Assembly (NCBI RefSeq): GCF_024623785.1
Contig: NZ_JANKBZ010000009.1
Span: 1 to 64,000 of the forward strand
Source: Archangium lipolyticum
GTDB taxonomy: Bacteria; Myxococcota; Myxococcia; Myxococcales; Myxococcaceae
Length of the DNA: 64,000 nt
Direction: 5' to 3'
Shown: positions 1-9,726 of the stretch, piece by piece
How positions within the stretch are numbered: the stretch's first letter is position 1
Layout of the letters: every line of letters starts with the position of its first letter
Made by a program: the position numbers and the translations under genes
The notes under the pieces: generated by a model
Seen by the model: the letters and a program-made list of their open reading frames with translations, nothing else
Told to the model about the DNA's origin: nothing
Databases searched by the model: none

Positions 1-2
1 TG

Positions 3-134
3 ATCGCCAAGGCCGTCGCCGCCGGCGGCCGTACTCCGCATCCGCCCGAGGACCACGGCTTCATGTATGACCAGGGCTTCGAGGACCTCGACGGCCACCT
101 GTGGAACCTGGTCTGGACGGCGCCGCAAGCCTGA
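3..134 (+). CDS. VOC/glyoxalase family protein, C-terminal fragment
   Basis: The reading frame enters from the left edge and stops at 132-134. The visible 43 residues end with the pattern MYDQGFEDLDGHLWNLVW. In vicinal-oxygen-chelate (glyoxalase/bleomycin-resistance) proteins this F-x-D-x-DGH-x-W pattern lies at the extreme C-terminus and includes a metal-ligand or structural position. The protein is therefore the tail of a VOC protein whose start lies outside the window. Its stop codon lies within a few bases of the point where the neighbouring opposite-strand GNAT gene loses homology to its family, so the local 3' end may be a deletion scar. The substrate cannot be told from this fragment. 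Confidence 0.6.
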   Translation: MAKAVAAGGRTPHPPEDHGFMYDQGFEDLDGHLWNLVWTAPQA

Positions 135-489
135 TGCGGCCGGCCTTTTCCAGCACCCGCGCCGAGCCGATGTTACGCGGGTCGATGTCGGCCTCGATGC
201 GGTTCAGGTTCAGGGCGTCGAAGCCATGGCGGATCGCCGCGCGCAGCGCTTCGGTCGCATAACCTTCACCCCAGTGGCGGCTGGCGAGCGCGTAGCCGAT
301 CTCGCAGCGGCGGTTCTGCTCGAAGAAATGGTGCAGGCCGACGTTGCCGATCAATTCGCCGGTCGACAGCGGTTCGATACCGAAGCGGACCTCGCCCTCG
401 TACAGCACCGTCCCCTCCGGCCGTCTCCGCCGGTACTCCCACCCGCGCTCCCCCACCTGCCCCTCCCTGGCCATACCCAGCCAGGGCAC
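61..489 (-). pseudogene. Truncated GNAT (RimJ/RimL-like) N-acetyltransferase remnant
   Basis: Residues about 30-117 match the GNAT fold of the RimJ/RimL type. They include an IGYAL segment, the acetyl-CoA pyrophosphate loop (HWGEGYATEA) and the late motif NIGSARVLEKAG. Family members normally continue with F-x-x-EG-x-L-R and about 25 more residues. Here the match stops at about position 139 and the frame runs antisense through the VOC tail. The N-terminus is also short: a GTG at 489 (or ATG at 474) sits just after an in-frame stop at 493-495, leaving out roughly the first 50 residues of the family. I read it as a remnant broken at both ends rather than a working enzyme. Confidence 0.55.
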
Positions 490-595
490 ACGCTACCGCC
501 AGGCTCCTACGAAACTCAGTCGGGCCCGCTCTGGGAGTGCCAGGCGGCGGGTTCGATTTCCGCCGCTTCCGTGCGTTTCTGCTAGGACGCACCGC

Positions 596-1345
596 ATGCA
601 CTTTCACATGCCTCGCATCGTCCCAAGGTGGTCCGCTCTGGCCCTCTGCCTTTTGCTACCCGTCGCTCACGCGGCCGAGGTCTCCCCCGCCAGCCAGGTG
701 GAGACCTCCCCCGGCCTCTCTCCCGAAGCGGTCAAGCGCGTCTTCGAGCAGCAGCGGCAGGCGCTGGCCTCCTGCATGCGCCTGCTCACCGAAGAAGACC
801 CCAGGGAAAACACTCCTTGGAACCCTCCTCCCGATGTGGATGACCGGGTCTTGCTGAGCTTCGAGGTGGGGCGCGACGGCAAGGTGCGGGAGGTCGCGCA
901 CGACGGAAAAGGACCGCGCGTGGAAGGTCTCTACCTGGACAGAACCTGTGTCCGGATGCTCGTGCGCTCCTGGCGCTTTCCCGCGTTTCCCGCCCGTCAG
1001 GGCGAGTGGGTGAGGGTGGAGATCCAGGCGCGCTTCAGCACCACGGCGGCCGAGCGTAAGGCAGGACTGGCTCGAATCCGCGAGGAGTTCGAAGCCCTCT
1101 GCCGCGCCCTCTCCGCGCTGGGTGGAGGCAAGCCGCCACCGAAGCAGGACGTGACGCAGATCCTCCAGCGTTTCCTCGCGGAGCGTCGCTCCCGCCTTTT
1201 TCCGGGCATGCGGTACAGCCTGGAGGGGCTGTTGGACGTCAACGTGCGGGACATGGTGACCCTGTACGAGAACTCCGCCATCGAGCTCCTGGGCACGCCA
1301 GTCGCATGCCCCACGGTCCATGGCTGGAGTACACAGGAGCCATGA
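596..1345 (+). CDS. Exported AgmX/PglI-like C-terminal domain protein
   Basis: 249 residues. I chose the ATG at 596 because AGGA lies about ten bases upstream and the product then starts with a good signal peptide (basic stretch, then [13 protein letters not shown], cleavage near AHA-AE). The body holds the pattern L-x-F-x-V-x-x-DG-x-V-x-x-V followed by a conserved Cys and W-x-FP, typical of the TonB-like AgmX/PglI domain found in many myxobacterial gliding and envelope proteins. A helical region and a short C-terminal tail follow. The location is probably periplasmic. Its exact role is unknown, and its neighbours give no operon clue. Confidence 0.55.
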   Translation: MHFHMPRIVPRWSALALCLLLPVAHAAEVSPASQVETSPGLSPEAVKRVFEQQRQALASCMRLLTEEDPRENTPWNPPPDVDDRVLLSFEVGRDGKVREVAHDGKGPRVEGLYLDRTCVRMLVRSWRFPAFPARQGEWVRVEIQARFSTTAAERKAGLARIREEFEALCRALSALGGGKPPPKQDVTQILQRFLAERRSRLFPGMRYSLEGLLDVNVRDMVTLYENSAIELLGTPVACPTVHGWSTQEP

Positions 1346-1444
1346 GGTTGAGCTGAGGTTGTCGACACCACGCCAGACATCCTCTTGTCCAGCACTACTT
1401 TCCCGGTTACGTCTCGCACGGCTCCTCTTCAACCAGGCCCATGC

Positions 1445-1473
1445 GGTGAACGGTTACCGCCCACCCGTTCACC
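1445..1473. terminator. Perfect inverted repeat between convergent genes
   Basis: Two 9-base arms (GGTGAACGG and CCGTTCACC) flank an 11-base loop in the 211-base gap between two converging genes. No T tract follows. It could be a weak bidirectional terminator or a protein-binding site. A second, shorter symmetry (TGTCC and GGACA arms) occurs at about 1530-1550. Nothing else is recognisable in the gap. Confidence 0.3.
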
Positions 1474-1556
1474 TGGTCGTGGACTCGCTCCAAGATGTAC
1501 GGGTGGGTGGAGCGCCGCCTCTCCTGACTATGTCCAAAAACTTCGCGGACACTCCA

Positions 1557-2309
1557 CTAGGCCACCGCCACCACCTCGGTCGGGGTCCATAGCGCGGTCT
1601 CGGCCGAGTGCAGGCAGTCCCCGATGAAGCGCAGGTAGATGTCGAGCGCCTCGGCGCCGAGCTCCGCGATCGCCCGGGCGTTCTCCGGCATCTGCTGCAG
1701 CAGTTCCTCCAGCAACCGCTCGTTGAGCGCCGTGTGGCCGACGTCGAGTTTCACGTGCTCCTTGAGGAAGCTGAGCCCCTCCAGCGTCTCGCGGCCGAGC
1801 ACGCGCGCCACGTTGGACAGCAGGTGCGGCCCCAGCACCACGGACAGGTTCTCGATTTCGAACTCGATGGCGATCTGCCCCGCCGGCAGGTCCCCGTTGA
1901 GGGTCTGCTCGTGGAGCTGCCGGTAGGCGCGCATCGCGTCCGTGGGGTGCTGGGCGAGCAGCCGCTCCACGTGCAGGGTCTGCGCGCGCCGCGCGTTCCA
2001 CCTCCGCACCAGGTGGCGCACGTCGTCGATCATCATCTGGTGGTGGCCGGCCTCGTGCTTCGCATGCGCGACGAGGGACTTGCCGATGGAGTCCTGGCCC
2101 TGGGAGATGCAGCGCTGGCCGGCGCGGCGGATCCACCCCTCCACGGGCTCGGTCATGTACACGCCCAGGGAGTTGAGCTGGATGAAGAACCGCTCCAGGA
2201 CCAGCGGCTCGATGGCGGGGTCGACCAGCCTGCGCATCACCGGATCCGTCGAGATACGGGCGCGCGCGGGCAACACATAGGGCTCGTACAGCTCTTTGAC
2301 CAGACTCAT
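1557..2309 (-). CDS. Heme-oxygenase-like diiron (TenA/PqqC-fold) enzyme
   Basis: 250 residues, all-helical, of the iron-containing redox enzyme (Haem_oxygenas_2 / HDO) type. The expected metal-ligand pattern is visible. There is an H-x-x-HE-x-x-HH-x-x-x-x-DD stretch at about residues 82-96, a glutamate-rich helix EFEIEN at 149-154, and H185-x3-D189-x2-H192 in the last ligand helix. HDO enzymes use a non-heme diiron centre and O2 for oxidative C-C or C-N cleavage or hydroxylation; the substrate here is unknown. It lies 37 bases downstream of the PilZ protein gene on the same strand and is probably co-transcribed with it, hinting at a lipid or acyl-amide substrate. Not a true heme oxygenase. 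Confidence 0.65.
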   Translation of the reverse strand: MSLVKELYEPYVLPARARISTDPVMRRLVDPAIEPLVLERFFIQLNSLGVYMTEPVEGWIRRAGQRCISQGQDSIGKSLVAHAKHEAGHHQMMIDDVRHLVRRWNARRAQTLHVERLLAQHPTDAMRAYRQLHEQTLNGDLPAGQIAIEFEIENLSVVLGPHLLSNVARVLGRETLEGLSFLKEHVKLDVGHTALNERLLEELLQQMPENARAIAELGAEALDIYLRFIGDCLHSAETALWTPTEVVAVA

Positions 2310-2346
2310 GGTGCCTACTCCTTGGGTACTGCGGACTGCTCTACAA

Positions 2347-4449
2347 TCAGGGGTTGCGGTTCGCGGGCATCAATCGGCCCACGGTCGCCTCGCTCACGTA
2401 CTCGAGGAACTCGGGAAGCAGCCGGGCGGACAGCAGCCAGAGGCAGGGCCGGGTGCCGGGCTCGTCATGCAGGCGCGCGGCGGCGGCGTAGCTGTCGTCC
2501 TCGTCCTCGCGCAGGAAGACGAAGGAGGAGCGGCCCCGGCGCGCGTACCAGCGGCGGGCCTCGTCCAGCAGCGCCACGTAGGCGTCCCGGCCCTCGGGCG
2601 CGAGCGGGAACAGGCGCGCGGCGTCCAGCAACCGGAAGAGGTTCGTCCCGGGAGGGCCCAGCTCCAGGACGATGGCGGCCAGCGGCACGCCGTCGCGGCG
2701 GGCCACGAGGATGCGGCGCTCGCGCTCCAGCCCGGCCGAGAGCCACGTCTCCGACGCGTCCCGCATGTCCATCCGCTCGCGCGAGAAGTCCAGCGCGTCC
2801 ACGTAGCAGGCCGGGCGCGTGCGGGCGATCTCCTCCGCCAGGAGCAGCTTCTCCGAGGCATGGGCGGGGCCGATGTCCAGCCCGTCCGCGGGCAGTCCGC
2901 TCTCCTCCTCGCAGCTCACGTCCATGAGGCGCACGGGCATCACCAGGGCATCTCCGCTCGGGGCCTGGGCCCGGGCGTAGGCGATGTGGACGCGCTCCAT
3001 GAGGGGGACGGTGGACTCGGCGTAGGCGATCAGCCACCGGAAGTGGGGGTCGCTCTGCGAGTGCTCCAGCGTGCGCACGTGGATGTCGCGCAGGATCTGT
3101 CCGGGCGGCACGTCCCCGGCGGGCTTCCCGGGGCGCTTGGCCAGCTGGTGCACCAGCCAGCCGTGACGGTAGGGGCGCACGGAGGACAGCGTGGCTTCCA
3201 CTCCCCGCTCGGAGGGCCACACCGTCTGGCAGAAGAGCCGGGGCAGGTGCGCGGCGCGATGGCTCAGGTGCATGAAGCCGGTGCGCAGCTCCTCGAAGTG
3301 CTCCGTCGTCTTGCCGGCCAGGTTGAAGTAGCCCGAGTCGACGAAGAGCTCCCACAGCGGCTCGAGCAGCTCCGCGCCCCCGCGCGTGGAGGGGCAGAGC
3401 GCCTGGGAGACGAGGTGCACCCAGCGCGCCTCGTCCATGGGCGAGCAGGGCGTCACCTGGAGGCCGTACATCCGCTGTCCCTCCGGCTGCTTGTCCGCCA
3501 CGTGGCGGATCTCCCCGCGCAGGAGGATGGGCTCGTCGTCCTCGCCCCAGACTTCGATGGGCTGGAGGAGGAGGCCGGGAAAGACGAGGTCCTCGGGGAC
3601 GCCCCGCAGCCCCATGCCGCTGAAGGAGAGATCCACGACCTCGCGCTCCCGGGGTCCCAGCTGGTTCCACAGCGGGTGTTGGAAGCGGGCGCGCAGGCCC
3701 GCGGGAGCCGCCACGCGCCGATGCCAGCGGTGGCGCACCTTCCACAGCCGCCGGGGCATGGGGGTGATCATCCGGTCCCCGCGCACGTCGATGGCCGGCA
3801 CGCGCATGCGGTAGGCCGAGTTGTAGCCCACCACCTCGATGTCATAGGGGGCCGCGCCCCAGTCGAGCTCCGGATCCTCCCGGCGCCAGTGGAGCTGGGA
3901 GGACTCGACGTCGAAGTACTCCAGGGTGACGCGCAGGGTCCGGCCGAGCTGCCGCAGCAGGCCCTGGTGCTTCATCACGCACACGGACTTGAGGATGGAG
4001 CGGATGCGCTCGGGCTGGACGAGGGCCTCCTCGATGGGCAGCGGCGAGACCGCGGGCCGGGCGCGTCCCCGCCGGGCCTCCGTGTCCAGCAGGGAGAGGA
4101 TCTGCTGCCCCTGCTCCAGGGACACCCCCACCAGCTGGATGCCGAGGGGCGCGTCATACCGGCGCGAGTCGCTCCACAGAATCTCACCCCGCAGCGGGCC
4201 GATGGTGTGGCCGTTGCCATCCAACAGCAGGTGGAGGGGCCGCTCGCGGGAGGGGAGCTCGGCACCCGGCGAGGGGATGGCCCACACCGAGGTGGGGCTC
4301 AGGCGCGTCACCCGGCTGCAACTGAGGCCGGGCTGGGACAGGATGAGGTTGATGCCCTCCTCGGGACCCTGGGCATGCAGCGAATAGCCCGAGTAGCTCC
4401 CGGCGGCCAGCACCGGTCCGGTCGGGGTCTCGAGGTCTGTACTGCTCAT
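2347..4449 (-). CDS. PilZ-domain protein with large C-terminal acyltransferase-like region
   Basis: 700 residues, cytoplasmic, with no signal peptide. Residues about 1-130 look like a degenerate PilZ/YcgR-N-type barrel. A second barrel at about 150-360 carries the c-di-GMP signature: R-x-x-x-R within RHRWHRR, followed by D-x-S-x-x-G (DLSFSGMG). The remaining roughly 330 residues do not match a domain I can name with certainty. Stretches such as SSVRPYRHGWLVHQLA, later ERERRILVARRDGVPLAA and a final beta-rich part are reminiscent of GNAT or N-acyl-amino-acid synthase folds. It is probably a c-di-GMP-controlled enzyme. It heads a two-gene unit with the diiron protein downstream. A 522-base gap precedes it. 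Confidence 0.6.
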   Translation of the reverse strand: MSSTDLETPTGPVLAAGSYSGYSLHAQGPEEGINLILSQPGLSCSRVTRLSPTSVWAIPSPGAELPSRERPLHLLLDGNGHTIGPLRGEILWSDSRRYDAPLGIQLVGVSLEQGQQILSLLDTEARRGRARPAVSPLPIEEALVQPERIRSILKSVCVMKHQGLLRQLGRTLRVTLEYFDVESSQLHWRREDPELDWGAAPYDIEVVGYNSAYRMRVPAIDVRGDRMITPMPRRLWKVRHRWHRRVAAPAGLRARFQHPLWNQLGPREREVVDLSFSGMGLRGVPEDLVFPGLLLQPIEVWGEDDEPILLRGEIRHVADKQPEGQRMYGLQVTPCSPMDEARWVHLVSQALCPSTRGGAELLEPLWELFVDSGYFNLAGKTTEHFEELRTGFMHLSHRAAHLPRLFCQTVWPSERGVEATLSSVRPYRHGWLVHQLAKRPGKPAGDVPPGQILRDIHVRTLEHSQSDPHFRWLIAYAESTVPLMERVHIAYARAQAPSGDALVMPVRLMDVSCEEESGLPADGLDIGPAHASEKLLLAEEIARTRPACYVDALDFSRERMDMRDASETWLSAGLERERRILVARRDGVPLAAIVLELGPPGTNLFRLLDAARLFPLAPEGRDAYVALLDEARRWYARRGRSSFVFLREDEDDSYAAAARLHDEPGTRPCLWLLSARLLPEFLEYVSEATVGRLMPANRNP

Positions 4450-4971
4450 GGCTCCTCCTTCTCCGGGGGACGCAGCGGCGAGGGCGCTGCCTCATCGTGG
4501 TCTTTCTTGTTCCACGAGAGGGTAATCCCTTGCACGAAAATGAGAACGCCCATGCCCTTTTTTCGTCAAGCGGAGCTGCCATTCTTTGCCCAGCGTCCGC
4601 CGTGCGCCCGGCGTGGCTGGAAAACTCCGCTCCTCCCGGTCGAGACCCTGGAACCCCTGTATATCTCAGGGAAAACGGCTCCCGCCTGGAGTCGGGCAAA
4701 CAATGACTTGCAGGGTGCGTGGGAAGGCTTGTCAGGCTTTTGCCGGACTGGCGGAGCTGCAGTCCCGCCGCATCAATTGCCTCGGGACGTGAGAATCCGT
4801 CCGCCACGTGAGAGGGGTTGCGGGGTTTGGAGGAATTGCGAGGCCCTGGCCGCCACCGGGGTGTCGCCGGGTGGGCGGAGTCCGGGGACGGGGTGTGCGG
4901 CGCAAGACGGTCGAACGCGCTGTGGACGGCCGCTGCGGGAACGGCGAGGCTCCTCCCTGGGAGGATGCCGC
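4450..4971. other. Non-coding gap, divergent promoter region
   Basis: 522 bases between the leftward PilZ gene and the rightward TerB-like gene. GC content drops in the middle (4490-4700). The gap contains a T6 run at 4558-4563 and a small hairpin around 4654-4670 (CCCTG / CAGGG arms around TATATCT). No frame in it has convincing codon use or homology. I saw no promoter good enough to name, but both flanking genes must start here. Confidence 0.4.
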
Positions 4972-5307
4972 ATGGCCAGGCGTACCGCCGAGGACGACTT
5001 CAACATCGAGGTGCTCAAGCTGATGCTCCAGCTGGCCTGGAGCGACGGTCAGCTCGATGAGCGGGAGGTGGGGCTCCTCCTCGGCTCGGCGAGGAGCTGG
5101 GGAGTGCCGGAGTCGGAGGTGGCCGCCCTGAGGAAGGCGCTGGAGAGCAACGCGTTGCCCCCGGCTCCGGACCTGGCGCTGCTGCGCAACCGCCCGGACG
5201 AGGTGTTCGAAGCGGCCCGCGCGCTCATCGCGTGCGATGGCCAGTTGCAGGCATCCGAGCAAGAGATGCTCGAGGAACTGCGCATCATCCTGAGCCCCGG
5301 GCGCTGA
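4972..5307 (+). CDS. TerB-like small helical protein
   Basis: 111 residues. The ATG at 4972 has GGGAGG eleven bases upstream. The pattern LKLMLQLAWSDGQLDERE near the N-terminus and ARALIACDGQLQASEQEML near the C-terminus is the duplicated acidic D-G-x-x-x-x-x-E helix-turn-helix unit of TerB/DUF533 proteins. In tellurite-resistance-type TerB these acidic loops bind metal. The two repeats here keep Asp, Gly and Glu. Cytoplasmic; function unknown. The next gene starts 45 bases downstream on the same strand and may share its transcript. Confidence 0.55.
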   Translation: MARRTAEDDFNIEVLKLMLQLAWSDGQLDEREVGLLLGSARSWGVPESEVAALRKALESNALPPAPDLALLRNRPDEVFEAARALIACDGQLQASEQEMLEELRIILSPGR

Positions 5308-5352
5308 CCCAAGGGTCCTGGCCGCATCCGGGTGTGCAGGGGAGGGGAGTGG

Positions 5353-5949
5353 ATGCTAGAGGATACGAAAGAGGCACTACGGCAACGGCTCCTCCGGACG
5401 AAGCCGGAGGATCAGATCGCCGGGATGTTCTGCGAGAGCGCCTTCCTGGCGATGAGCGAGCTGTTGGGGCGCGAGGAGGCGGAGTCGATGCGCGCCGCCG
5501 TGTGGCCCATCTGGGAGTGGGTGGGGGTCGCGCGGTATCCCATGGCGGACCTGCTGCGGCTGGCCGACGCCGCGGCGGACCGCCTGGCGAGCCAGGGCGA
5601 GCTGTCGTACGGGAAGGCGCTGGAAGTCATGGGGGAACGCATGACGGGGCGGGTGCTGCAGCTTCCGCTCATCAAGGCCTACCGCATGAGCGACAGCGGC
5701 AACGCGCATGACCGCCTGGCCTTCTCCATCAAGTCGAGCCAGTTCATCTGCACCTATGGAGAGCGCAGGTACGAGAGCCTGGGTCCCAACCAGGGCCGGC
5801 TCATCCTCGTGCGTGAGCTGCTGGGGCCCTCGTGGGTGCTGGGGCTCTACAAGGGGACCGTCAAGAACATCACCAGCGTCCGGACGACGGTCTTCCTGGA
5901 GGCGTGCTGGGAGCCAGGGCTGGAGTTCCACCTGTTCTTCTCCTGGTAG
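5353..5949 (+). CDS. DUF2378 family protein (Myxococcales-specific)
   Basis: 198 residues. I chose the ATG at 5353, behind GGAGGGGAG, over an earlier GTG at 5332. The sequence has the features I associate with DUF2378 (TIGR02265): an N-terminal MFCESAF helix, a Y-P-x-x-x-LL-x-LA segment, an ALEVMGERM helix and a C-terminal sheet ending in FHLFFSW. The family is expanded in myxobacteria and has no firm biochemical role. This protein is cytoplasmic and probably a small-molecule or heme-NO/V4R-like sensor fold (inference). It converges on the vWA lipoprotein gene with a shared terminator hairpin. Confidence 0.7.
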   Translation: MLEDTKEALRQRLLRTKPEDQIAGMFCESAFLAMSELLGREEAESMRAAVWPIWEWVGVARYPMADLLRLADAAADRLASQGELSYGKALEVMGERMTGRVLQLPLIKAYRMSDSGNAHDRLAFSIKSSQFICTYGERRYESLGPNQGRLILVRELLGPSWVLGLYKGTVKNITSVRTTVFLEACWEPGLEFHLFFSW

Positions 5950-5954
5950 GGCGC

Positions 5955-5983
5955 GGACGGAGGAGGCGCTCACTCCTCCGTCC
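5955..5983. terminator. Shared hairpin at convergent gene ends
   Basis: Perfect 11-bp stem (GGACGGAGGAG paired with CTCCTCCGTCC) and 7-base loop. It begins six bases after the DUF2378 stop and includes the stop codon of the opposite gene. No T tract follows, so termination would rely on the stem or on Rho. The placement suggests it serves both strands. Confidence 0.55.
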
Positions 5984-8900
5984 TCGCCACCGGGACGCTC
6001 TCCGCCAGCACCACCTCGCGCCGCAGCAGCAGCCGTGCGTCCTTCTTGGGGAGGATGCGCACCTGGAAGCGCCGCTGGTACGCGTCGTCCTTGGCGAAGG
6101 CATCCCGGTCCGACACCAGCAGCAGGGCAGTGGGGACCGCGTACCTCGGCGAGTTGTTGCCGTAGTAGTGCACCACCACGAAGTACGTGCCCGTGACGGC
6201 CTCGCGTGCGTGGTACAGCTCGGGGCCCAGCCCGTCCGTGATGTCCCAGTGGAGTTGTCCGCCCAGCGTCGTCCGCTTGTTCTTGTAGAAGCACTTCTCT
6301 CCCGTGGGCTCCACCACCCACAGGTCGATGTCCGTCCCATCCGAGTTCCAGTGCGTGGTGAGCTGGTAGTCGATGGGCCCCTGCCTGGCGTGCCCCTCCA
6401 GCTCGCTCCGGCGCGACTCCAGCACCTTCATCTCGCCCACCAGCCGGGGGTGCTTCGCCAGCGCCGCCAGCATCCGGCCGTAGTGGTAGGCCGCCACCGT
6501 CTTCGCCTGCTCGCCATGGCGCTTCCAATTGCCGGCCAGGACGATCTCCCAGTTACGCGCCGCCTCCGCCGGCCGCCCCGCCGCGTCCAGCGCCAGGGCC
6601 TCCTCCAGGTAGGACTGCGGCTCGAAGGGACGGTTGAGGCGCACGTGCTCGAAGAGCTCGGCGGCGGCCGGGTACTGGCCGAGCGCCAGCAACCCGTAGC
6701 CCACCAGCCGCAGCGCCTCCGCGTCCTTGGGGCGCAGCTCCACCGGTGACGAGAGGGCCCGCACCGCGCCCCACGTGTCTCCCGCGAAGGCCCGCTTGCG
6801 CGCCACCGCCTCGTACACCATCACGTCGTCCTTGTTGGACCGCCGCGCCTTCCGGTACGCCAGCTCGGCCTGGAGCCGCTCCTCGCCTCCCGTGTAGGGC
6901 GAGTCCCGCAGGGCCTGGGCCTTCAGCTTCGAGCCCAACACCTCCTGCTTCGCCTTCAGCACCCGCAGCACCTCGTGGCCCGTCTCCGGCACGCCCTTCA
7001 GCGACAGCCCCAGCAGCTCGTCCCGCCGCTGGTCCTCCTGCTGCTTCTTCAGCGTGTCCAGGTCGGAGAGGTCCATCTGCTCGTCGCGCACCGCGAAGCG
7101 CACGTAGTCCCCCTCCGACTCCAGCACCAGCATCGAGGCCCGCGCGTTGGTCAGCCGGTAGTGCTGGCTGAGCGCCACCACCATCCGGTCCAGCTTCACG
7201 TCGTCCAGCGCCACCAGCCGCGACACGAACAGCTCCGCCCAGGCGCGTGGGGCGAAGGTGCTGTCCTGCTCGCGTGCCAGCGGCACCGTCAGCGAGCGCT
7301 CCTCGCCCGCGGCCTGTGTCACCACCTCGAGCTGTGCCGGGCCGTCATCCACCAGCCGCCCGGCCACCTGGAGCTCCTGCCCGGGGAAGACGAGGTGCGG
7401 TCGGCCCGCCACCACCACGTCCTTCACCCGCGCGCCCTTCACCTCCACCCGGGCCAGCACCACCGAGGCCGCCCGGTGCGCGCGTGCCGCCGCCTCCACC
7501 TCGGCACCGGACAGCACGTTCACCACCCGGCCACCGCTCGCCCGGGCCAGCGCGTCGAAGAGCTCCTGGTTCACCGCGGCCTCGCCGAAGCGGTAGCCCA
7601 CCCAGCGCAGCGTCTCCGTGGCGGAGTGGCGCGAGATGAGGGCGTCCACGTGGCTCTGCCCCCAGGTGACGTTCCCGTCCGAGAGCAGGAAGGCCGTCAC
7701 CCGGCCGCCGCCCGCCGCCGGCTTCAGCCAGTCCCGGCTGGCCCGGTCCAGCTCGGCCAGCATGCCGTCCACATGGGAGGCCCCCTCGAGGTAGACACGC
7801 TCCAGCTCGGCGAACGTCTCCTGGCGCGCCTCGGGCGTGTTGCGCCGGAAGCCCGGGCCATGCAGCCAGCGCGGACGTACGTCGAAGAGGAGCACCGCGT
7901 ACTCACCGAGGCTCTCGTCCTTCTCCAGCAGCGCGCGCAGCAGCGCCGCCTGGAGGGCCCACGCATTGCCCTCCTCCACCGAGAGCGAGGTGTCCACCAC
8001 CAGCACCGCGCGCCCCGTGGGCGCTCCCTCGTTGCCCGCGGTGAGCCGCTCCGGCAGTCGCACCCGCGTGTAGAAGGCGTGTCCGGGCAGTCCCGCCGGG
8101 TCCCCGCCCACCAGCACGTCCGCCTCCGCGTTCCTCGGGGTGAGCGCCACTTCCAGCGCGCCGTCCCCCTTCAGTTGCGGCCAGTCCCATGCCCGCCAGG
8201 CGCCGAGCGTGCGCGGCTGGCCCGCTTCCGGGCCCACCGTCACCTCACCCGCGTGCCTCGGGTCCACGTGCACGCGCGCCGACACCTTGAGCGCCTTGCC
8301 CGCTCCCGGCGGCAGCGGCCACGTGTAACGCAGGTGCTGGCCATCGAAGAGGAGCGTCTGTTCGTAGGCGACGACCACGCGCTTGAGGGACTTCGGCGGC
8401 AGCGGGAAGACGCGCGCGCTGAAGGTCGAGGCTCCCGCCCACTCCAGCAGCGCCGGGTCCACCCCCTGGCGCACCACGTCCTCGTAGACCTCGCGGGCAC
8501 GCTTCTGCTCGACGACGCGGGCCTCCTGCGCCACGCCCCACGAGCGCTTCGTTCCCGGAGGGCCCGGCGGGGCCGCCGCCACCAGCTCCTCCGGCTTCCC
8601 CGAGCCATCCCCCAGCGGTGGCAGCAGCTCCGCGGACTGGAAGAGCGACGGCGAGTCCACCGCCACCGCGCCCGAATACAGCGCCAGTCCCGCCACCGTC
8701 GCCCCTCCGGGCAGCGGGTAATAGAAGGTGCCTTCCAGCGTGCGCGGGGTGTCGTTCTCGAAGAGGTAGTCCACCACCGTGCGCGCGCGGGCGCCCTGGA
8801 TGTACGTCACCACGCGCACCGCGCGGGCCTTCAGCGGCTGGTAGCGGCCCGACTCGTCCCGCACCAGCACCTTGGCCATGCGCGGCGCGGATTCCACCTT

Positions 8901-9662
8901 GGGCAGCACCGGCCGGGGGGCGGTGTCCGCACCGGGAGCGCTCGCCGGTTCGCGCAGCGCGTCCTTGGTGGGCTTCGCGTCGGCCTTCGCGGGTGCTCCG
9001 CTTCCCTTGATGATCTGGATGACCTCCCGCCGCTTCTGCTCCAGCACGCGCGGGCGCTCGTACCGCGCCATCTTGCTGCGCTGCTCGGCGTAGTCCGCTG
9101 GAATCACGGGCTCGGCCGCCGGGGCGCGGGCCGTGGCGGGTTCCGGAGCGGGAGCGGGGCGAGGCGGCGGGGGAGCCGGTTCCTCCCTGGTCAGGAGCTC
9201 TACTGACGGATGATCGCTCCTCTCGGCACGCCGGGACGCGTCCTCGTCATCCGCCTGGCCAAAGGTCCTGAGGTCCTTGCGCCTCAGCTGAGGATGCACG
9301 GACGAGCCCGTCGTGGAGTGCTCCTCATCGGAGCGCTCCGCCTTGACGCGCCGCTGGCCGGGCGGTTGCCCATCCTCGCGCCAGTTCGCCTCCCGCACGA
9401 GGTTCCAGAGATCGGGCTCGGTGACGGGCTGGGGATCCGCCATGGCCTCTCGCAGCTCCGAGAGGTTCACCGTGCCCGGGTCCGGCACGCCCGGTACGGT
9501 GGTGGGAGCGGTGAGCCCGGCGCGGGCGAAGAGGGATGGATCCGCCTGGGGAAGCTCGGGCTCCGGAGCCTTCTTCTCATCCGACCGCGAGTCTCGCTCG
9601 CAGCCCGACAGGGACAGGGCCGCGAGGAGGAGTCCGGTGAGCAGGGCGCGCGGGAGGGACAT
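5970..9662 (-). CDS. VIT and von Willebrand A domain lipoprotein with C-terminal DUF2135
   Basis: 1230 residues. A lipoprotein signal ends in LSLSGC (Cys about residue 21). A low-complexity, charged and proline-rich linker follows to about residue 270. Next come a VIT domain (residues about 275-430, with the Y-x-F-E-N-D-x-P-x-x-x-E-G-x-F-x-Y-P-L pattern) and a vWA domain with the MIDAS start [11 protein letters not shown] (D-x-S-x-S). Then there is a helical repeat region with TPR-like character, and finally a DUF2135/YfaP-type domain containing [18 protein letters not shown]. Anchored in the envelope and probably metal-dependent protein binding. It stands alone as a transcription unit. The role is unknown, as for most myxobacterial VIT-vWA proteins. 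Confidence 0.75.
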   Translation of the reverse strand: MSLPRALLTGLLLAALSLSGCERDSRSDEKKAPEPELPQADPSLFARAGLTAPTTVPGVPDPGTVNLSELREAMADPQPVTEPDLWNLVREANWREDGQPPGQRRVKAERSDEEHSTTGSSVHPQLRRKDLRTFGQADDEDASRRAERSDHPSVELLTREEPAPPPPRPAPAPEPATARAPAAEPVIPADYAEQRSKMARYERPRVLEQKRREVIQIIKGSGAPAKADAKPTKDALREPASAPGADTAPRPVLPKVESAPRMAKVLVRDESGRYQPLKARAVRVVTYIQGARARTVVDYLFENDTPRTLEGTFYYPLPGGATVAGLALYSGAVAVDSPSLFQSAELLPPLGDGSGKPEELVAAAPPGPPGTKRSWGVAQEARVVEQKRAREVYEDVVRQGVDPALLEWAGASTFSARVFPLPPKSLKRVVVAYEQTLLFDGQHLRYTWPLPPGAGKALKVSARVHVDPRHAGEVTVGPEAGQPRTLGAWRAWDWPQLKGDGALEVALTPRNAEADVLVGGDPAGLPGHAFYTRVRLPERLTAGNEGAPTGRAVLVVDTSLSVEEGNAWALQAALLRALLEKDESLGEYAVLLFDVRPRWLHGPGFRRNTPEARQETFAELERVYLEGASHVDGMLAELDRASRDWLKPAAGGGRVTAFLLSDGNVTWGQSHVDALISRHSATETLRWVGYRFGEAAVNQELFDALARASGGRVVNVLSGAEVEAAARAHRAASVVLARVEVKGARVKDVVVAGRPHLVFPGQELQVAGRLVDDGPAQLEVVTQAAGEERSLTVPLAREQDSTFAPRAWAELFVSRLVALDDVKLDRMVVALSQHYRLTNARASMLVLESEGDYVRFAVRDEQMDLSDLDTLKKQQEDQRRDELLGLSLKGVPETGHEVLRVLKAKQEVLGSKLKAQALRDSPYTGGEERLQAELAYRKARRSNKDDVMVYEAVARKRAFAGDTWGAVRALSSPVELRPKDAEALRLVGYGLLALGQYPAAAELFEHVRLNRPFEPQSYLEEALALDAAGRPAEAARNWEIVLAGNWKRHGEQAKTVAAYHYGRMLAALAKHPRLVGEMKVLESRRSELEGHARQGPIDYQLTTHWNSDGTDIDLWVVEPTGEKCFYKNKRTTLGGQLHWDITDGLGPELYHAREAVTGTYFVVVHYYGNNSPRYAVPTALLLVSDRDAFAKDDAYQRRFQVRILPKKDARLLLRREVVLAESVPVARTEE

Positions 9663-9726
9663 GGCGCCGCAGATTAGTCCACCCGGGTCCCTCCCGTGAT
9701 GGGGGGTCCCTGTCGCGCGTCTGGGA

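Noticed and set aside
1530-1550. TGTCC...GGACA symmetry that looks like the end of an insertion sequence
   Set aside because: No partner end, target duplication or transposase remnant was found nearby.
2296-5307. Very long plus-strand open frame (about 1000 codons) antisense to the PilZ gene
   Set aside because: It is a high-GC shadow frame: its composition is rich in Arg/Gly/Ala/His and it has no motifs. The opposite strand has clear domains. Only its last 111 codons (TerB-like) are real.
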